Source: Bacteroidales bacterium (GTDB taxonomy: Bacteria; Bacteroidota; Bacteroidia; Bacteroidales; VadinHA17). Taken from it: 33,797 nucleotides of DNA. The stretch's first letter is position 1, and each line of letters opens with the position of its first letter. A model generated the notes under the pieces. It ran no database searches, was not told the origin of the DNA, and saw nothing but the letters and a program-made list of their open reading frames with translations. The DNA lies in contig PLLX01000102.1 of NCBI GenBank assembly GCA_003141415.1, forward strand, positions 1 through 33,797, written 5' to 3'. A program made the position numbers and the translations under genes. Below, piece by piece: positions 24,338-32,490 of this stretch.

Positions 24338-24477
24338 TAATTCAAATCTTTAAGGTGAATCAGTTTGGAGGAATTCTGATTTCCGGGCAAGATAAAATTA
24401 GAATAAATATTTGTAACGCAAGTTGGAATTATAATTTCCAGTGATTTGCCAGCTGCATTATAAAACTTCCTCGACCT

Positions 24478-24528
24478 TTTTGACCCCCTTGGGGGGGATG
24501 GAGGGTAAAAAATTAATTGGGGGTAAAA
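24478..24528. repeat. shorter copy of the palindromic intergenic repeat
   Basis: The sequence TTTTGACCCCCTTGGGGGGGATGG is followed by AGGGTAAAAAATTAATTGGGGGTAAAA. The CCCCC/GGGGGG arms and GGGTAAAA edges are those of the copies at 17938 and 30281, with one hairpin lost. It occupies much of the 192-bp gap between asnB and the glycyl radical enzyme gene, and may separate their transcripts. Confidence 0.55.
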
Positions 24529-24529
24529 T

Positions 24530-26197
24530 TCATTTATACGAATCGACATGAACGCTTTTTACAGCCCTTCCTGAGGGATCAATCATATTCTTAAATGAGG
24601 CATCCCAGGCAATAGCTTCAGGTGTACTGCAGGCGACGGATGGAACCGACGGAACACAGGATGCAGCTGAATCAGATGGGAAATGCTCAGTAAAAATACA
24701 TCTGTAGAAATATTCTTCCTTCGACATAGGAGGATTAATTGGAAAGCGGTATTTTGCATTTGCAATCTGATCGTCAGTAACTTCCTTTGATGTAAGCGCC
24801 CTTAAACTATCAATCCAGTTATATCCGACTCCATCGGAGAACTGTTCTTTTTGCCTCCATGCCACGCTTGCTGGAAGGTAGTCTTCAAAGGCTTTTCTCA
24901 GGACCCATTTTTCCATTCTGTCCTTGTTTATCATCTTATCCTTTGGATTAAGACGCATTGCAACATCCATAAATTCTTTATCAAGAAAAGGTACACGGCC
25001 CTCAACGCCCCATGCAGCCAAAGATTTATTGGCACGAAGACAGTCATATAAATGAAGTTTGCTTATCTTTCTTACTGTTTCTTCATGAAATGCCCTGGCA
25101 TCGGGAGCTTTATGAAAATAGAGATAACCGCCGAAAATTTCATCGGAGCCTTCACCTGAGAGGACCATCTTTACTCCCATCGATTTGATGACTCTTGCCA
25201 GCAGGTACATCGGAGTAGAAGCCCTGATAGTTGTAACATCATATGTTTCAATGTGATAAATAACGTCTCTGATTGCATCGAGCCCTTCCTGAACTGTAAA
25301 GTTAATTTCATGATGTATCGTTCCAATATGATCAGCTACTTTTCGTGCTGCAGCCAGGTCTGGAGAACCCTCAAGCCCTACTGCAAAAGAGTGCAACTGG
25401 GGCCACCATGCCTCACTTTTGTCCTGAGATTCGATTCTCTTTGGTGCAAATTTCTTCGCTATTGCTGAAACCACTGATGAATCAAGACCACCGGAGAGAA
25501 GAACTCCATACGGAACATCCGACATTAACTGACGGTGAACAGAGGCTTCAAGCGCTTCTTTAAGATCCTCAATACTTGTACTATTATTTTCAACAGCAGA
25601 ATACTCCTCCCAATCCCTTTTGTACCATTTTGTCATTACGCCGTCTTTGCTATAGAGATAATGCCCAGGCAAAAACTCCTGGATCTTATTGCAAACACCC
25701 TCCAAAGCTTTAAGCTCTGAAGCAACATAAAAATTGCCGAATGAATCCCAGCCAATGTAGAGGGGTACAATACCAATATGATCACGGGCAATGAAATAGC
25801 AATCCTTTACCCTGTCATATAATGCGAAAGCGAAGATTCCATTTAGCTCTTCAATGAATGCCGGACCTTTATCCCTGTAAAGAGGAAGAATCACTTCGCA
25901 GTCGGAATGAGTCTGAAATTCGTAAGAATCCTCATAGCGTTTTCTTATCTCCTGATGATTATATATCTCTCCGTTTACTGCAAGAATGAGGTTGCAATCT
26001 TTACTGTATAATGGCTGTTTGCCTGACTGGGGATCAACGATAGATAATCTTTCATGAGCAAGTATTGCTTTTTCGCAATAAAATATTCCTGACCAGTCGG
26101 GACCACGGTGTCTTACCTTTTTTGACATTTTAAGGACAGTTGCCCTCAACTCCATATGATTGACTTTCAGATCAAAAACGCCTACAATTCCACACAT
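24530..26197 (-). CDS. asnB: asparagine synthetase B (glutamine-hydrolysing)
   Basis: A 555-aa enzyme that makes asparagine from aspartate, glutamine and ATP in the cytoplasm. The N-terminal glutaminase domain starts with the catalytic Cys2 (MCGIVGVFDL) after removal of Met1 and includes RHRGPDWSG, LAHERLSIVD and VNGEIYNHQEI. The synthetase domain has the ATP pyrophosphatase loop SGGLDSS (235-241) and the later GEGSDEIFGGYLYF and EGRVPFLDKEFMDVA blocks. The length and the tail (AASCVPSVPSVACSTPEAIAWDASF) agree with E. coli-type AsnB. It is transcribed away from the propeller cluster, and a repeat separates it from the glycyl radical genes downstream. Confidence 0.96.
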   Translation of the reverse strand: MCGIVGVFDLKVNHMELRATVLKMSKKVRHRGPDWSGIFYCEKAILAHERLSIVDPQSGKQPLYSKDCNLILAVNGEIYNHQEIRKRYEDSYEFQTHSDCEVILPLYRDKGPAFIEELNGIFAFALYDRVKDCYFIARDHIGIVPLYIGWDSFGNFYVASELKALEGVCNKIQEFLPGHYLYSKDGVMTKWYKRDWEEYSAVENNSTSIEDLKEALEASVHRQLMSDVPYGVLLSGGLDSSVVSAIAKKFAPKRIESQDKSEAWWPQLHSFAVGLEGSPDLAAARKVADHIGTIHHEINFTVQEGLDAIRDVIYHIETYDVTTIRASTPMYLLARVIKSMGVKMVLSGEGSDEIFGGYLYFHKAPDARAFHEETVRKISKLHLYDCLRANKSLAAWGVEGRVPFLDKEFMDVAMRLNPKDKMINKDRMEKWVLRKAFEDYLPASVAWRQKEQFSDGVGYNWIDSLRALTSKEVTDDQIANAKYRFPINPPMSKEEYFYRCIFTEHFPSDSAASCVPSVPSVACSTPEAIAWDASFKNMIDPSGRAVKSVHVDSYK

Positions 26198-26490
26198 ATT
26201 ATTAATTTAATATAAATTGACCGGTTAATTATTTTCTAAATCTCAGGTTACAAAGCTAATAATATTTTAATAATCATTATTCAAATTGATATATTTTATG
26301 ACAAAATATGTAAATTAATTAAGTAAATATATATAATAAGTAAATATTTGACATATAATATTTGCATTTATTAAATATTATTAATATAACAAAAATCATA
26401 ATTGCAACATTTAAGATTCATTTAACATATAAGGATAGTATCATAAATAATAAAATAATTAATTTGCCCGTGAAACAAATCCTATCAAAG
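26198..26490. other. AT-rich divergent intergenic region
   Basis: This 293-bp gap separates asnB (-) from the first propeller gene (+) and must hold promoters for both. It is very AT-rich, with two direct copies of AAGTAAATAT (26321-26330 and 26338-26347) and a TTTGAC...TATTTGC stretch at about 26346-26366 that vaguely recalls Bacteroidetes promoters. An open frame from 26362 enters it, but that part is low-complexity and is not taken as coding. Confidence 0.4.
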
Positions 26491-27735
26491 ATGAAAATTA
26501 CTTTCTTAATTATTTTGTCTCTTTTAAACTCTATATTATTAATTAATGGTCAAAAAATAAGTGAATGGAGACCTGAGCACAGGACCGGTGTATCGGCAGA
26601 GACAGGGTTGCTAAAGTCATGGCCTCAGAATGGTCCGGAAATGATATGGTTCAACGAGGAATTGCCGACAGGTTTTTCATCAGTAACATTCGGAAATAAT
26701 TTGATTTATTTGACCGGAATGAGCGAAAACAAAGATAATTTGATTGCTTTAGATACACTCGGTAAAATCAAATGGAAGGTACCATATGGCCGTTCATGGA
26801 ATGGATCTAATCCTGAAAGCAGGTGTACTCCGACGGTTGAGGGAAATCGGGTTTATGTAAGCAGCGGATCGGGCGATTTAGCATGTATTGATGCAAAAAA
26901 TGGAACTATTATATGGTCACTTAAAGCAAGTGAAATATACAAAGGAACCTTTGGTCCCTGGGGTATTGCTGAATCACTTATCATCGACGAAAATAAACTT
27001 TATTTTACAACTGGCGGACCTGCGACCATGATTATTGCTCTGGATAAAAAAACTGGTAATATGATCTGGAAATCTGAAAGTCTGAATGATAATCCTGCTT
27101 ATGTCTCTCCCATTTTAATTAACTATTCAGGCAAGAAGTTTATAGTCAATGTATCAGCCAGCTATGTTTTTGCAGTTGATCCTTCAACCGGGAAAATAGT
27201 TTGGAAAATAAAACACCTGGATATTAATCCTGAAAAAGCTGAGGTAATAAAATGTGTTACTCCTGTTTATCATGATGGGAAAATATATATAACAGGTGGT
27301 TATGATCATGGAGGATTTATGCTCAGTCTTACTGACGGAGGCAACAAAGCTACCGTCGCATGGACCGATAAGGTTCTGGATGTACATCATGGAGGTGTTG
27401 TTTTATTAAACGGGTATATTTATGGCTCCAACTGGCTAAGCAACAGTGATGGAAACTGGTGTTGTATCGATTGGAATACTGGCCAGAAAAAATACGAAGA
27501 GCACTGGAAATGCAAAGGTTCAATCATTTCAGCAGAAGGCTTGCTGTATATTTATGATGAACGAAATGGATTTGTAGGGCTGGTTAGAGCTAATCCGAAA
27601 AAATTTGATTTAATATCCAGTTTTAAAATTTCAAAAGGATCCGGACCTTATTGGGCACATCCTGTAATTCATAACGGAATCCTTTACATCCGGCATGGGA
27701 AAGTTCTTATGGCTTTCAATATTAAAAGCAATTAG
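26491..27735 (+). CDS. exported PQQ-like beta-propeller repeat protein 1
   Basis: A 414-aa protein. The ATG at 26491 is chosen because it starts a clean signal peptide (MKITFLIILSLLNSILLINGQ); the frame is open 43 codons further but that part is AT-rich filler. The mature protein opens with EWRPEHRTGVSAETGLLKSWP and contains repeated PQQ-like blades with aromatic closers: ALDTLGKIKWKVPYG, CIDAKNGTIIWSLKA, ALDKKTGNMIWKSE, AVDPSTGKIVWKIKH. The fold is shared with BamB and quinoprotein dehydrogenases, but no calcium- or PQQ-binding signature was seen, so the cofactor is doubtful. It begins the propeller/Fe-S cluster; the next gene lies 161 bp on. Confidence 0.85.
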   Translation: MKITFLIILSLLNSILLINGQKISEWRPEHRTGVSAETGLLKSWPQNGPEMIWFNEELPTGFSSVTFGNNLIYLTGMSENKDNLIALDTLGKIKWKVPYGRSWNGSNPESRCTPTVEGNRVYVSSGSGDLACIDAKNGTIIWSLKASEIYKGTFGPWGIAESLIIDENKLYFTTGGPATMIIALDKKTGNMIWKSESLNDNPAYVSPILINYSGKKFIVNVSASYVFAVDPSTGKIVWKIKHLDINPEKAEVIKCVTPVYHDGKIYITGGYDHGGFMLSLTDGGNKATVAWTDKVLDVHHGGVVLLNGYIYGSNWLSNSDGNWCCIDWNTGQKKYEEHWKCKGSIISAEGLLYIYDERNGFVGLVRANPKKFDLISSFKISKGSGPYWAHPVIHNGILYIRHGKVLMAFNIKSN

Positions 27736-27896
27736 TTTTATTAAAGCCCGTTTTAATACTTTATAGTGATGAAATTCAGGTTTTTCTGATTTTCTGATCT
27801 GGGCAAATCTGGCAATTGGACAAAAAGTAATTAATAGTAGCTTTGCTCACTGATAATACAAGTACAAATACATTTACCATATAGCGGATAGAGTTG

Positions 27897-29351
27897 ATGT
27901 TATTAAACGTAAAGAAAAGAACCTTAATCGTCGCTGGAGTTGTATTGGTCTTTGCATTTATTTTATTCTTCTGGTTGCTGAAAGATCAGCCTTTAGATCT
28001 GAGTGAAAGGATTCCCGGAATGGATGACCGGCCTAAAATGGAAGCAAAATCAGATACTGTTATCATCGGTCAGTTCTTCGATACCCTCGCACAAATGGAT
28101 GCAATAGTTGCCGGAGACTGGCCAAGATTCAGAGGAACAGATTTGGATAATATAAGTAAAGATACTACACCGCTTGCCGAATCATGGGATAGTTCCGGAC
28201 CATCTATCATCTGGAGAACTACACTGGGTGAGGGGTATGCAGGTCCTGCTGTGCATAATGGAAGAGTTTACCTTCTTGATTATAACGAAAGAAAGAAAGC
28301 AGATGCTCTAAGATGTTTTTCCCTTTCTTCAGGAAAAGAGCTTTGGAGGCGTTGGTATTATGTTGATCTGAAACGAAATCATGGATATTCCAGAACCATT
28401 CCGGCAGTGACTGATAAATATCTTGTCACAATTGGTCCAAGATCGCATGTGATGTGTGTTGATCCGATTACCGGAAAATTGTTATGGTCGATCAATCTTG
28501 AAAAAGAGTTTGGTATTCCGGGAACAGAAAAAGGAAGAATCACGCCTGATTTTTATACAGGTCAATGTCCATTGATTGATGATAATGTAGCTGTTTTGGC
28601 ACCTGGCGGAAAAGCCCTGATGATAGGTGTGGATTGTTCATCCGGCAAAATATTATGGCAAACCTCAAACCCTGATTCCCTCCGGATGTCTCATGGTTCG
28701 ATAATACCGATGATAATTCATGGGAAAAGAATGTATGTTTATAACGCAGTTGGAGGAGTTTGTGGCATTTCTGCAGAAAAAGCTGATATTGGAAAATTAA
28801 TGTGGACGACAACTGAATGGAGTCCGGCAACAACTGCAGCTTCTCCCCTTTTTCTTGGGAATAACGAAATTGCTGTATTTGGAAGTTATGGCGCCGGAGG
28901 AGCTCGGATTGTAATAAATAACACGGGATCGGGTTATTCAGCATCTGTCAGGGAACAACATAAAGCAACAAATGGACTTGCCAGTGATCAGCAAACACCG
29001 GTAATAATTGGAAATTATATCTGGAGCGTTTTGCCCGAGAACGCGGGTGCACTTAAAAAGCAATTGGTCTGTTATAAAAAATCTGATCTATTAACAGCTG
29101 TATGGTCAAGTGGTAAAGAAAACAGATTTGGACGAGGGCTGGGACCATATATTGTAAGCGGAGATAAATTATATCTTCTCGATGATGACGGAAAACTCTA
29201 CTTTTATAAAATCCAGGATAACAAGGTTTCCTTAATTGCAAGTCACAAGATTATAAAAGGAATTGAAGCCTGGGGCCCGATGGCAATTGCTGGTAAATAC
29301 CTCATTATGAGGGATTCAAGAAATTTGCTTTGTCTTAATATTGGTAAATGA
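27897..29351 (+). CDS. membrane-anchored PQQ-like beta-propeller protein 2
   Basis: A 484-aa protein from the ATG at 27897 (a TTG one codon earlier is in frame). One N-terminal helix (TLIVAGVVLVFAFILFFWLL) anchors it in the inner membrane with the propeller outside. GDWPRFRGTDLDNIS is the usual entry to this propeller type, followed by blades CFSLSSGKELWRR, CVDPITGKLLWSIN, GVDCSSGKILWQTS and a last CLNIGK. Several blades carry a cysteine before the aspartate or serine. It ends 7 bp before the next gene's ATG, so the two are co-transcribed. Role unknown; the context suggests envelope redox work. Confidence 0.85.
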   Translation: MLLNVKKRTLIVAGVVLVFAFILFFWLLKDQPLDLSERIPGMDDRPKMEAKSDTVIIGQFFDTLAQMDAIVAGDWPRFRGTDLDNISKDTTPLAESWDSSGPSIIWRTTLGEGYAGPAVHNGRVYLLDYNERKKADALRCFSLSSGKELWRRWYYVDLKRNHGYSRTIPAVTDKYLVTIGPRSHVMCVDPITGKLLWSINLEKEFGIPGTEKGRITPDFYTGQCPLIDDNVAVLAPGGKALMIGVDCSSGKILWQTSNPDSLRMSHGSIIPMIIHGKRMYVYNAVGGVCGISAEKADIGKLMWTTTEWSPATTAASPLFLGNNEIAVFGSYGAGGARIVINNTGSGYSASVREQHKATNGLASDQQTPVIIGNYIWSVLPENAGALKKQLVCYKKSDLLTAVWSSGKENRFGRGLGPYIVSGDKLYLLDDDGKLYFYKIQDNKVSLIASHKIIKGIEAWGPMAIAGKYLIMRDSRNLLCLNIGK

Positions 29352-29358
29352 GCTGAAT

Positions 29359-30288
29359 ATGAACAAAAAATTAATAATGGTTTTATCTGTTTCAATTATA
29401 ATCGTCTTCATCGGGTACATAATCTTTGATACTGTTAAACCGGCTGGTTCAGTTAAAAATGAAACAAAAAATGCAGCCATTGTAGAAATACCGGATGCCT
29501 GGAAAGTATCAGCTGAGTTCAAGGTGAATGAAGGATACCTCAAGGCCGTTGCAGTTAATGCTGCCGGTACGATTTATCTTGGTGGTGATTCTTTTGTATC
29601 ATGCTATAATAAAGACCTGAAACTCATCTGGAATGTAAAAACTCCCTCACCTGTGACATCGCTTTCGAACTTCCGTGATACAGTTTTCGCATCAACAATG
29701 GAACAGATACTTGTTATGAGTCCGGCTGGTAAGATACTAAATCAATGGGGGCCATTTGAGGATAGCTGCATCATTACTTCTGTGAGTTCAAACAAAAAAT
29801 ATGTTGCTTTTGCCGATGCAGGAAATAAAATGGTTTTCATTCTAGACAAAGGCGGTGAGGTTAAAAAAATGATTGGCCAGAATGACAGACATTTTGTTAT
29901 CCCGAGTCCATATTTTGAGGTGGCACTTGATAATGAGAATAATGTATTCGTAGCAAATACAGGCTTGCATCGAATTGAAACTTATTCTATTGATGGGGTT
30001 TTAAAGAGTCAGTTTGGCGAAGCAGGTACTGCTCCGGGTTCATTTTGCGGATGCTGTGCTCCTCCCCATTTTGCACTTATTCCGGAAGGATTCGTAACTG
30101 CAGAAAAAGGAATTAACAGGATCAAGATTCTCAATAAAAAAGGTGAATTTGTTGAGTTTGTAAATTCAAAAAATAACTTTATTAAGTCAGTTCCTTTGAA
30201 TCTTGCTTCAGCTGACGGGAAAACAATTTATGGGGCCTACCCGGCTGACTCTAAGCTTTATATATTTAATAGAAATACAACCCCCTAA
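29359..30288 (+). CDS. membrane-anchored NHL-type beta-propeller with CGCC motif
   Basis: A 309-aa protein from the ATG at 29359 (the TTG at 29341 overlaps the previous gene). An N-terminal helix (LIMVLSVSIIIVFIGYIIF) anchors it. The body is made of NHL/SMP-like repeats (KAVAVNAAGTIYLGGDSFVSCYN, EVALDNENNVFVANTGLHRIETYSIDG, GINRIKILNKKGEFVEFV). A cysteine cluster Phe-Cys230-Gly-Cys232-Cys233-Ala-Pro-Pro-His lies in the loop between two blades and may bind a metal or Fe-S cluster. The gene follows propeller 2 by 7 bp; its stop codon lies in the first arm of a palindromic repeat. Confidence 0.82.
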   Translation: MNKKLIMVLSVSIIIVFIGYIIFDTVKPAGSVKNETKNAAIVEIPDAWKVSAEFKVNEGYLKAVAVNAAGTIYLGGDSFVSCYNKDLKLIWNVKTPSPVTSLSNFRDTVFASTMEQILVMSPAGKILNQWGPFEDSCIITSVSSNKKYVAFADAGNKMVFILDKGGEVKKMIGQNDRHFVIPSPYFEVALDNENNVFVANTGLHRIETYSIDGVLKSQFGEAGTAPGSFCGCCAPPHFALIPEGFVTAEKGINRIKILNKKGEFVEFVNSKNNFIKSVPLNLASADGKTIYGAYPADSKLYIFNRNTTP

Positions 30289-30357
30289 ATCCCCCACGTG
30301 GGGGATTTACTCTCTATCATATTTTTAGCCCCCCATTTGGGGGGATGGGGGTAAAAC
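30281..30357. repeat. palindromic intergenic repeat with two hairpins
   Basis: It has a perfect 22-bp palindrome at 30287-30308 (arms AAATCCCCCAC / GTGGGGGATTT) and a second dyad CCCCCCATTTGGGGGG at about 30329-30344, ended by GATGGGGGTAAAA. It begins inside the last codons of the NHL gene, whose stop TAA (30286-30288) it supplies. The palindromes could act as a terminator or mRNA-stabilising structure inside the cluster. The reverse complement matches the copy at 17938-18012. Confidence 0.75.
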
Positions 30358-30411
30358 AAATGATAAGTGAGAAATAATAAACGAGAAACGAATAATACGA
30401 AACACTAAGAT

Positions 30412-30579
30412 ATGAGCAGAAATGAATTAATAAAAAAACTAGGCAGATATATTCTACTGATGCTGATTGCTATTATTGTAATTTCTCTTGGAAAAAAGAT
30501 TGTAAGCGGAAATGCTTGCACTACCTGCCCTGGCAAGGGGATTTGTAATGGGAAAACTGACTGTAATAAATATCTATAA
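30412..30579 (+). CDS. small membrane protein with four cysteines (55 aa)
   Basis: An ATG at 30412 opens a 55-codon frame ending at TAA 30577-30579. The protein is a single membrane helix (about residues 13-27, YILLMLIAIIVISLG) after a short basic N-terminus (MSRNELIKKLGR), followed by a small outward-facing tail with Cys36, Cys39, Cys45 and Cys51 (ACTTCPGKGICNGKTDC). The pattern could bind one Fe-S cluster or zinc, or form disulfides. It is 8 bp upstream of the Tat ferredoxin, which supports a real gene and a shared role. I do not recognise a family. Confidence 0.75.
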   Translation: MSRNELIKKLGRYILLMLIAIIVISLGKKIVSGNACTTCPGKGICNGKTDCNKYL

Positions 30580-30587
30580 CAGATGGA

Positions 30588-31151
30588 ATGAAGGAAGGTA
30601 AGAATAAATATCAGTCAAGGAGGGATTTTGTAAGAATCGCGGGTAAGCTGATAGTTACGGTACCTCTGATTATCATACCTGTTTTTCTTGCAAAAAAGAC
30701 CTCAGCCTCAGGTTATGTCTGGCAGATAGATCCTTTAAAATGTACGCAGTGTGGTCAATGCAAGACTAACTGCATACTTACTCCTTCTGCCTCAAAATGT
30801 GTTCATGCTTTCCGTATGTGTGGTTATTGTGACCTCTGTGGAGGTTATTTACGTCAGGGAGTGAAAACTATCAGTACGGGAGCAGAAAATCAGCTGTGTC
30901 CAACAGGAGCAATCACAAGAAAATTTGTAGAAGAACCATATTTTGAATATACAATCAATGAAGAATTATGTGATGGGTGTGCAAAATGCGTAAAGGGATG
31001 TGGCGATTTTGGAAATGGGTCACTTTATATGCAGATAAGACATGACAGGTGTGTGAACTGCAACGAATGCTCAATTGCACGGACATGCCCTTCAAATGCC
31101 ATATCACGCATACCTGCGAACATTGCATATTTGGCAAAAGACAAAAGATGA
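30588..31151 (+). CDS. Tat-exported polyferredoxin, NapG/MauM-like
   Basis: A 187-aa protein with a twin-arginine signal (SRRDFVRIAGKLIVTVPLIIIPVF), so it is exported folded and may stay anchored. It has 17 cysteines: 52, 55, 58, 62, 71, 78, 81, 84, 104, 128, 131, 134, 138, 155, 158, 161 and 167. The C-terminal half shows two ferredoxin-like clusters (CDGCAKCVKGC and CVNCNECSIARTCP); the N-terminal half shows CTQCGQCKTNC and an unusual CVHAFRMCGYCDLC followed by LCPTGAI. It could carry about four [4Fe-4S] clusters, like NapG. It would accept electrons from the NapH-like protein encoded 73 bp downstream. Confidence 0.87.
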   Translation: MKEGKNKYQSRRDFVRIAGKLIVTVPLIIIPVFLAKKTSASGYVWQIDPLKCTQCGQCKTNCILTPSASKCVHAFRMCGYCDLCGGYLRQGVKTISTGAENQLCPTGAITRKFVEEPYFEYTINEELCDGCAKCVKGCGDFGNGSLYMQIRHDRCVNCNECSIARTCPSNAISRIPANIAYLAKDKR

Positions 31152-31224
31152 AAGTAAAAAGTAAAGAGGTAAAAGTAGAAGGTAAAAAACTCTAAACGCG
31201 AAACGTGAAACACGAAACTCATAG

Positions 31225-32490
31225 ATGAAGAAAGCCCTTCCTTATATGATATTTTTATTGCTGTTCTTCTGGCACATGGTACTTTATGCCCAGGATCGGT
31301 TTCCGCGACCTGAATTTGAATCGGGACATGTTTACCCTACAAACCAAATGCCCACTCCCAGAGCTCCGGGCTGGGAACATCTTGATGTTATAGTATTGAT
31401 AGGTGCTTTGATAATGACAACCTGGCTGGCATTAAAAAAGCGTTCAAGGCAGGGTTTGATATGGATGTCTGTCTTTTCTCTGGCATATTTTGGCTTTTAC
31501 AGACAAGGGTGTATCTGTGCAGTCGGATCGGTTCAGAACGTATCACTTGCTCTATTTAATACAGGATATTCAATTCCGATCACAGCTCTCCTATTCTTTA
31601 TAATACCTCTGCTGTTTGCACTTGCCTATGGTCGTGTATTCTGTGCAGGAGTTTGTCCCCTCGGAGCCATTCAGGAGCTAACAGGCATTAAACCGGTAAA
31701 ACTTCCAAAATCTGTTGAGATGATTCTGGCATTTGTTCCATTCATTTACCTTGCAATCGCTATTCTGTTTGCTTCTACTAACAGCCAGTTTCTTATATGC
31801 AGATATGATCCTTTTGTTGGAATATTCAGACTGGATGCTCCTTACACTATGATAATTTTCGGAGCTTTATTGCTTTTTTCCGGAATATTTGTCAACAGAC
31901 CGTATTGCAGGTTCCTCTGCCCCTATGGTGTGCTTCTTAATATTTTTTCAAGGTTTGCCGGGAAACACCTTACGATAACTCCTGCTGAATGTACAAATTG
32001 CAGGCTTTGTGAAGAGGTTTGCCCGTATGATGCAATAATTCCTTCAGATACCGAACAGCAGAGAGAAGAGCCTCAAAAATCAAGAAAGCGATTCATACTC
32101 TATTTTCTCATGGTTCCGCTGTTTGCAGTTGCCGGAGCTGTCTTACTTTATAACCTAGCTCCTGCCTTGTCAGGGGCAAATAATACTGTCAGGTTGGCAA
32201 GAGAGATCAGGACTGAAAAGAAAACCGGAATTGAATCAGAGCTGAAAGATGTTGCAGCATTCAAAGAATCGGGAAAGACAGAATTGGAATTATTTAGTGA
32301 AGAAGAGCTGATAATCGAAAGATTCCGGAACGGTTCGCCATGGGCCGGAGCATTCCTGGGAATTTCATTCGGAATAGGAATGATATCACTAACGATAAGA
32401 AGTAAGCGAAGCGAATATAAACCGCATCAGGGGAAGTGTTATAGTTGCGGGAGATGTTTTAAATATTGTCCAATTAAAGTGAAGGCTTAA
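31225..32490 (+). CDS. polytopic membrane Fe-S protein, NapH/MauN/NosR-like
   Basis: A 421-aa protein with an N-terminal signal/helix and about seven further membrane helices. It carries the paired CxxxCP motifs of NapH-type quinol oxidases at Cys140/144 (FCAGVCPLGA) and Cys228/232 (YCRFLCPYGV), plus an additional GCICAVG at 96-98. A ferredoxin cluster follows at 256, 259, 262 and 266 (CTNCRLCEEVCP), and a second at the extreme C-terminus (405, 408, 411 and 415; CYSCGRCFKYCP). By analogy with NapH it could take electrons from menaquinol and give them to the Tat ferredoxin. A periplasmic-like insert at about 315-370 is extra. It ends where the next gene starts. Confidence 0.88.
   Translation: MKKALPYMIFLLLFFWHMVLYAQDRFPRPEFESGHVYPTNQMPTPRAPGWEHLDVIVLIGALIMTTWLALKKRSRQGLIWMSVFSLAYFGFYRQGCICAVGSVQNVSLALFNTGYSIPITALLFFIIPLLFALAYGRVFCAGVCPLGAIQELTGIKPVKLPKSVEMILAFVPFIYLAIAILFASTNSQFLICRYDPFVGIFRLDAPYTMIIFGALLLFSGIFVNRPYCRFLCPYGVLLNIFSRFAGKHLTITPAECTNCRLCEEVCPYDAIIPSDTEQQREEPQKSRKRFILYFLMVPLFAVAGAVLLYNLAPALSGANNTVRLAREIRTEKKTGIESELKDVAAFKESGKTELELFSEEELIIERFRNGSPWAGAFLGISFGIGMISLTIRSKRSEYKPHQGKCYSCGRCFKYCPIKVKA

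Noticed and set aside
24337-24549. 70-codon minus-strand frame between asnB and the glycyl radical gene
   Set aside because: It runs through the palindromic repeat (PPSPPRGSK from the GGGGG arms) and has no domain or signal; it is an accident of the repeat.
26491-29351. Calling the propellers PQQ-dependent alcohol dehydrogenases
   Set aside because: Only the generic blade pattern is visible; no PQQ-binding vicinal cysteine pair or calcium-site motif was found, and no cytochrome partner is present.
30016-30072. Heme c attachment site in the CGCC region or elsewhere in the cluster
   Set aside because: No CxxCH motif occurs in the NHL protein, the 55-aa protein or the ferredoxin.
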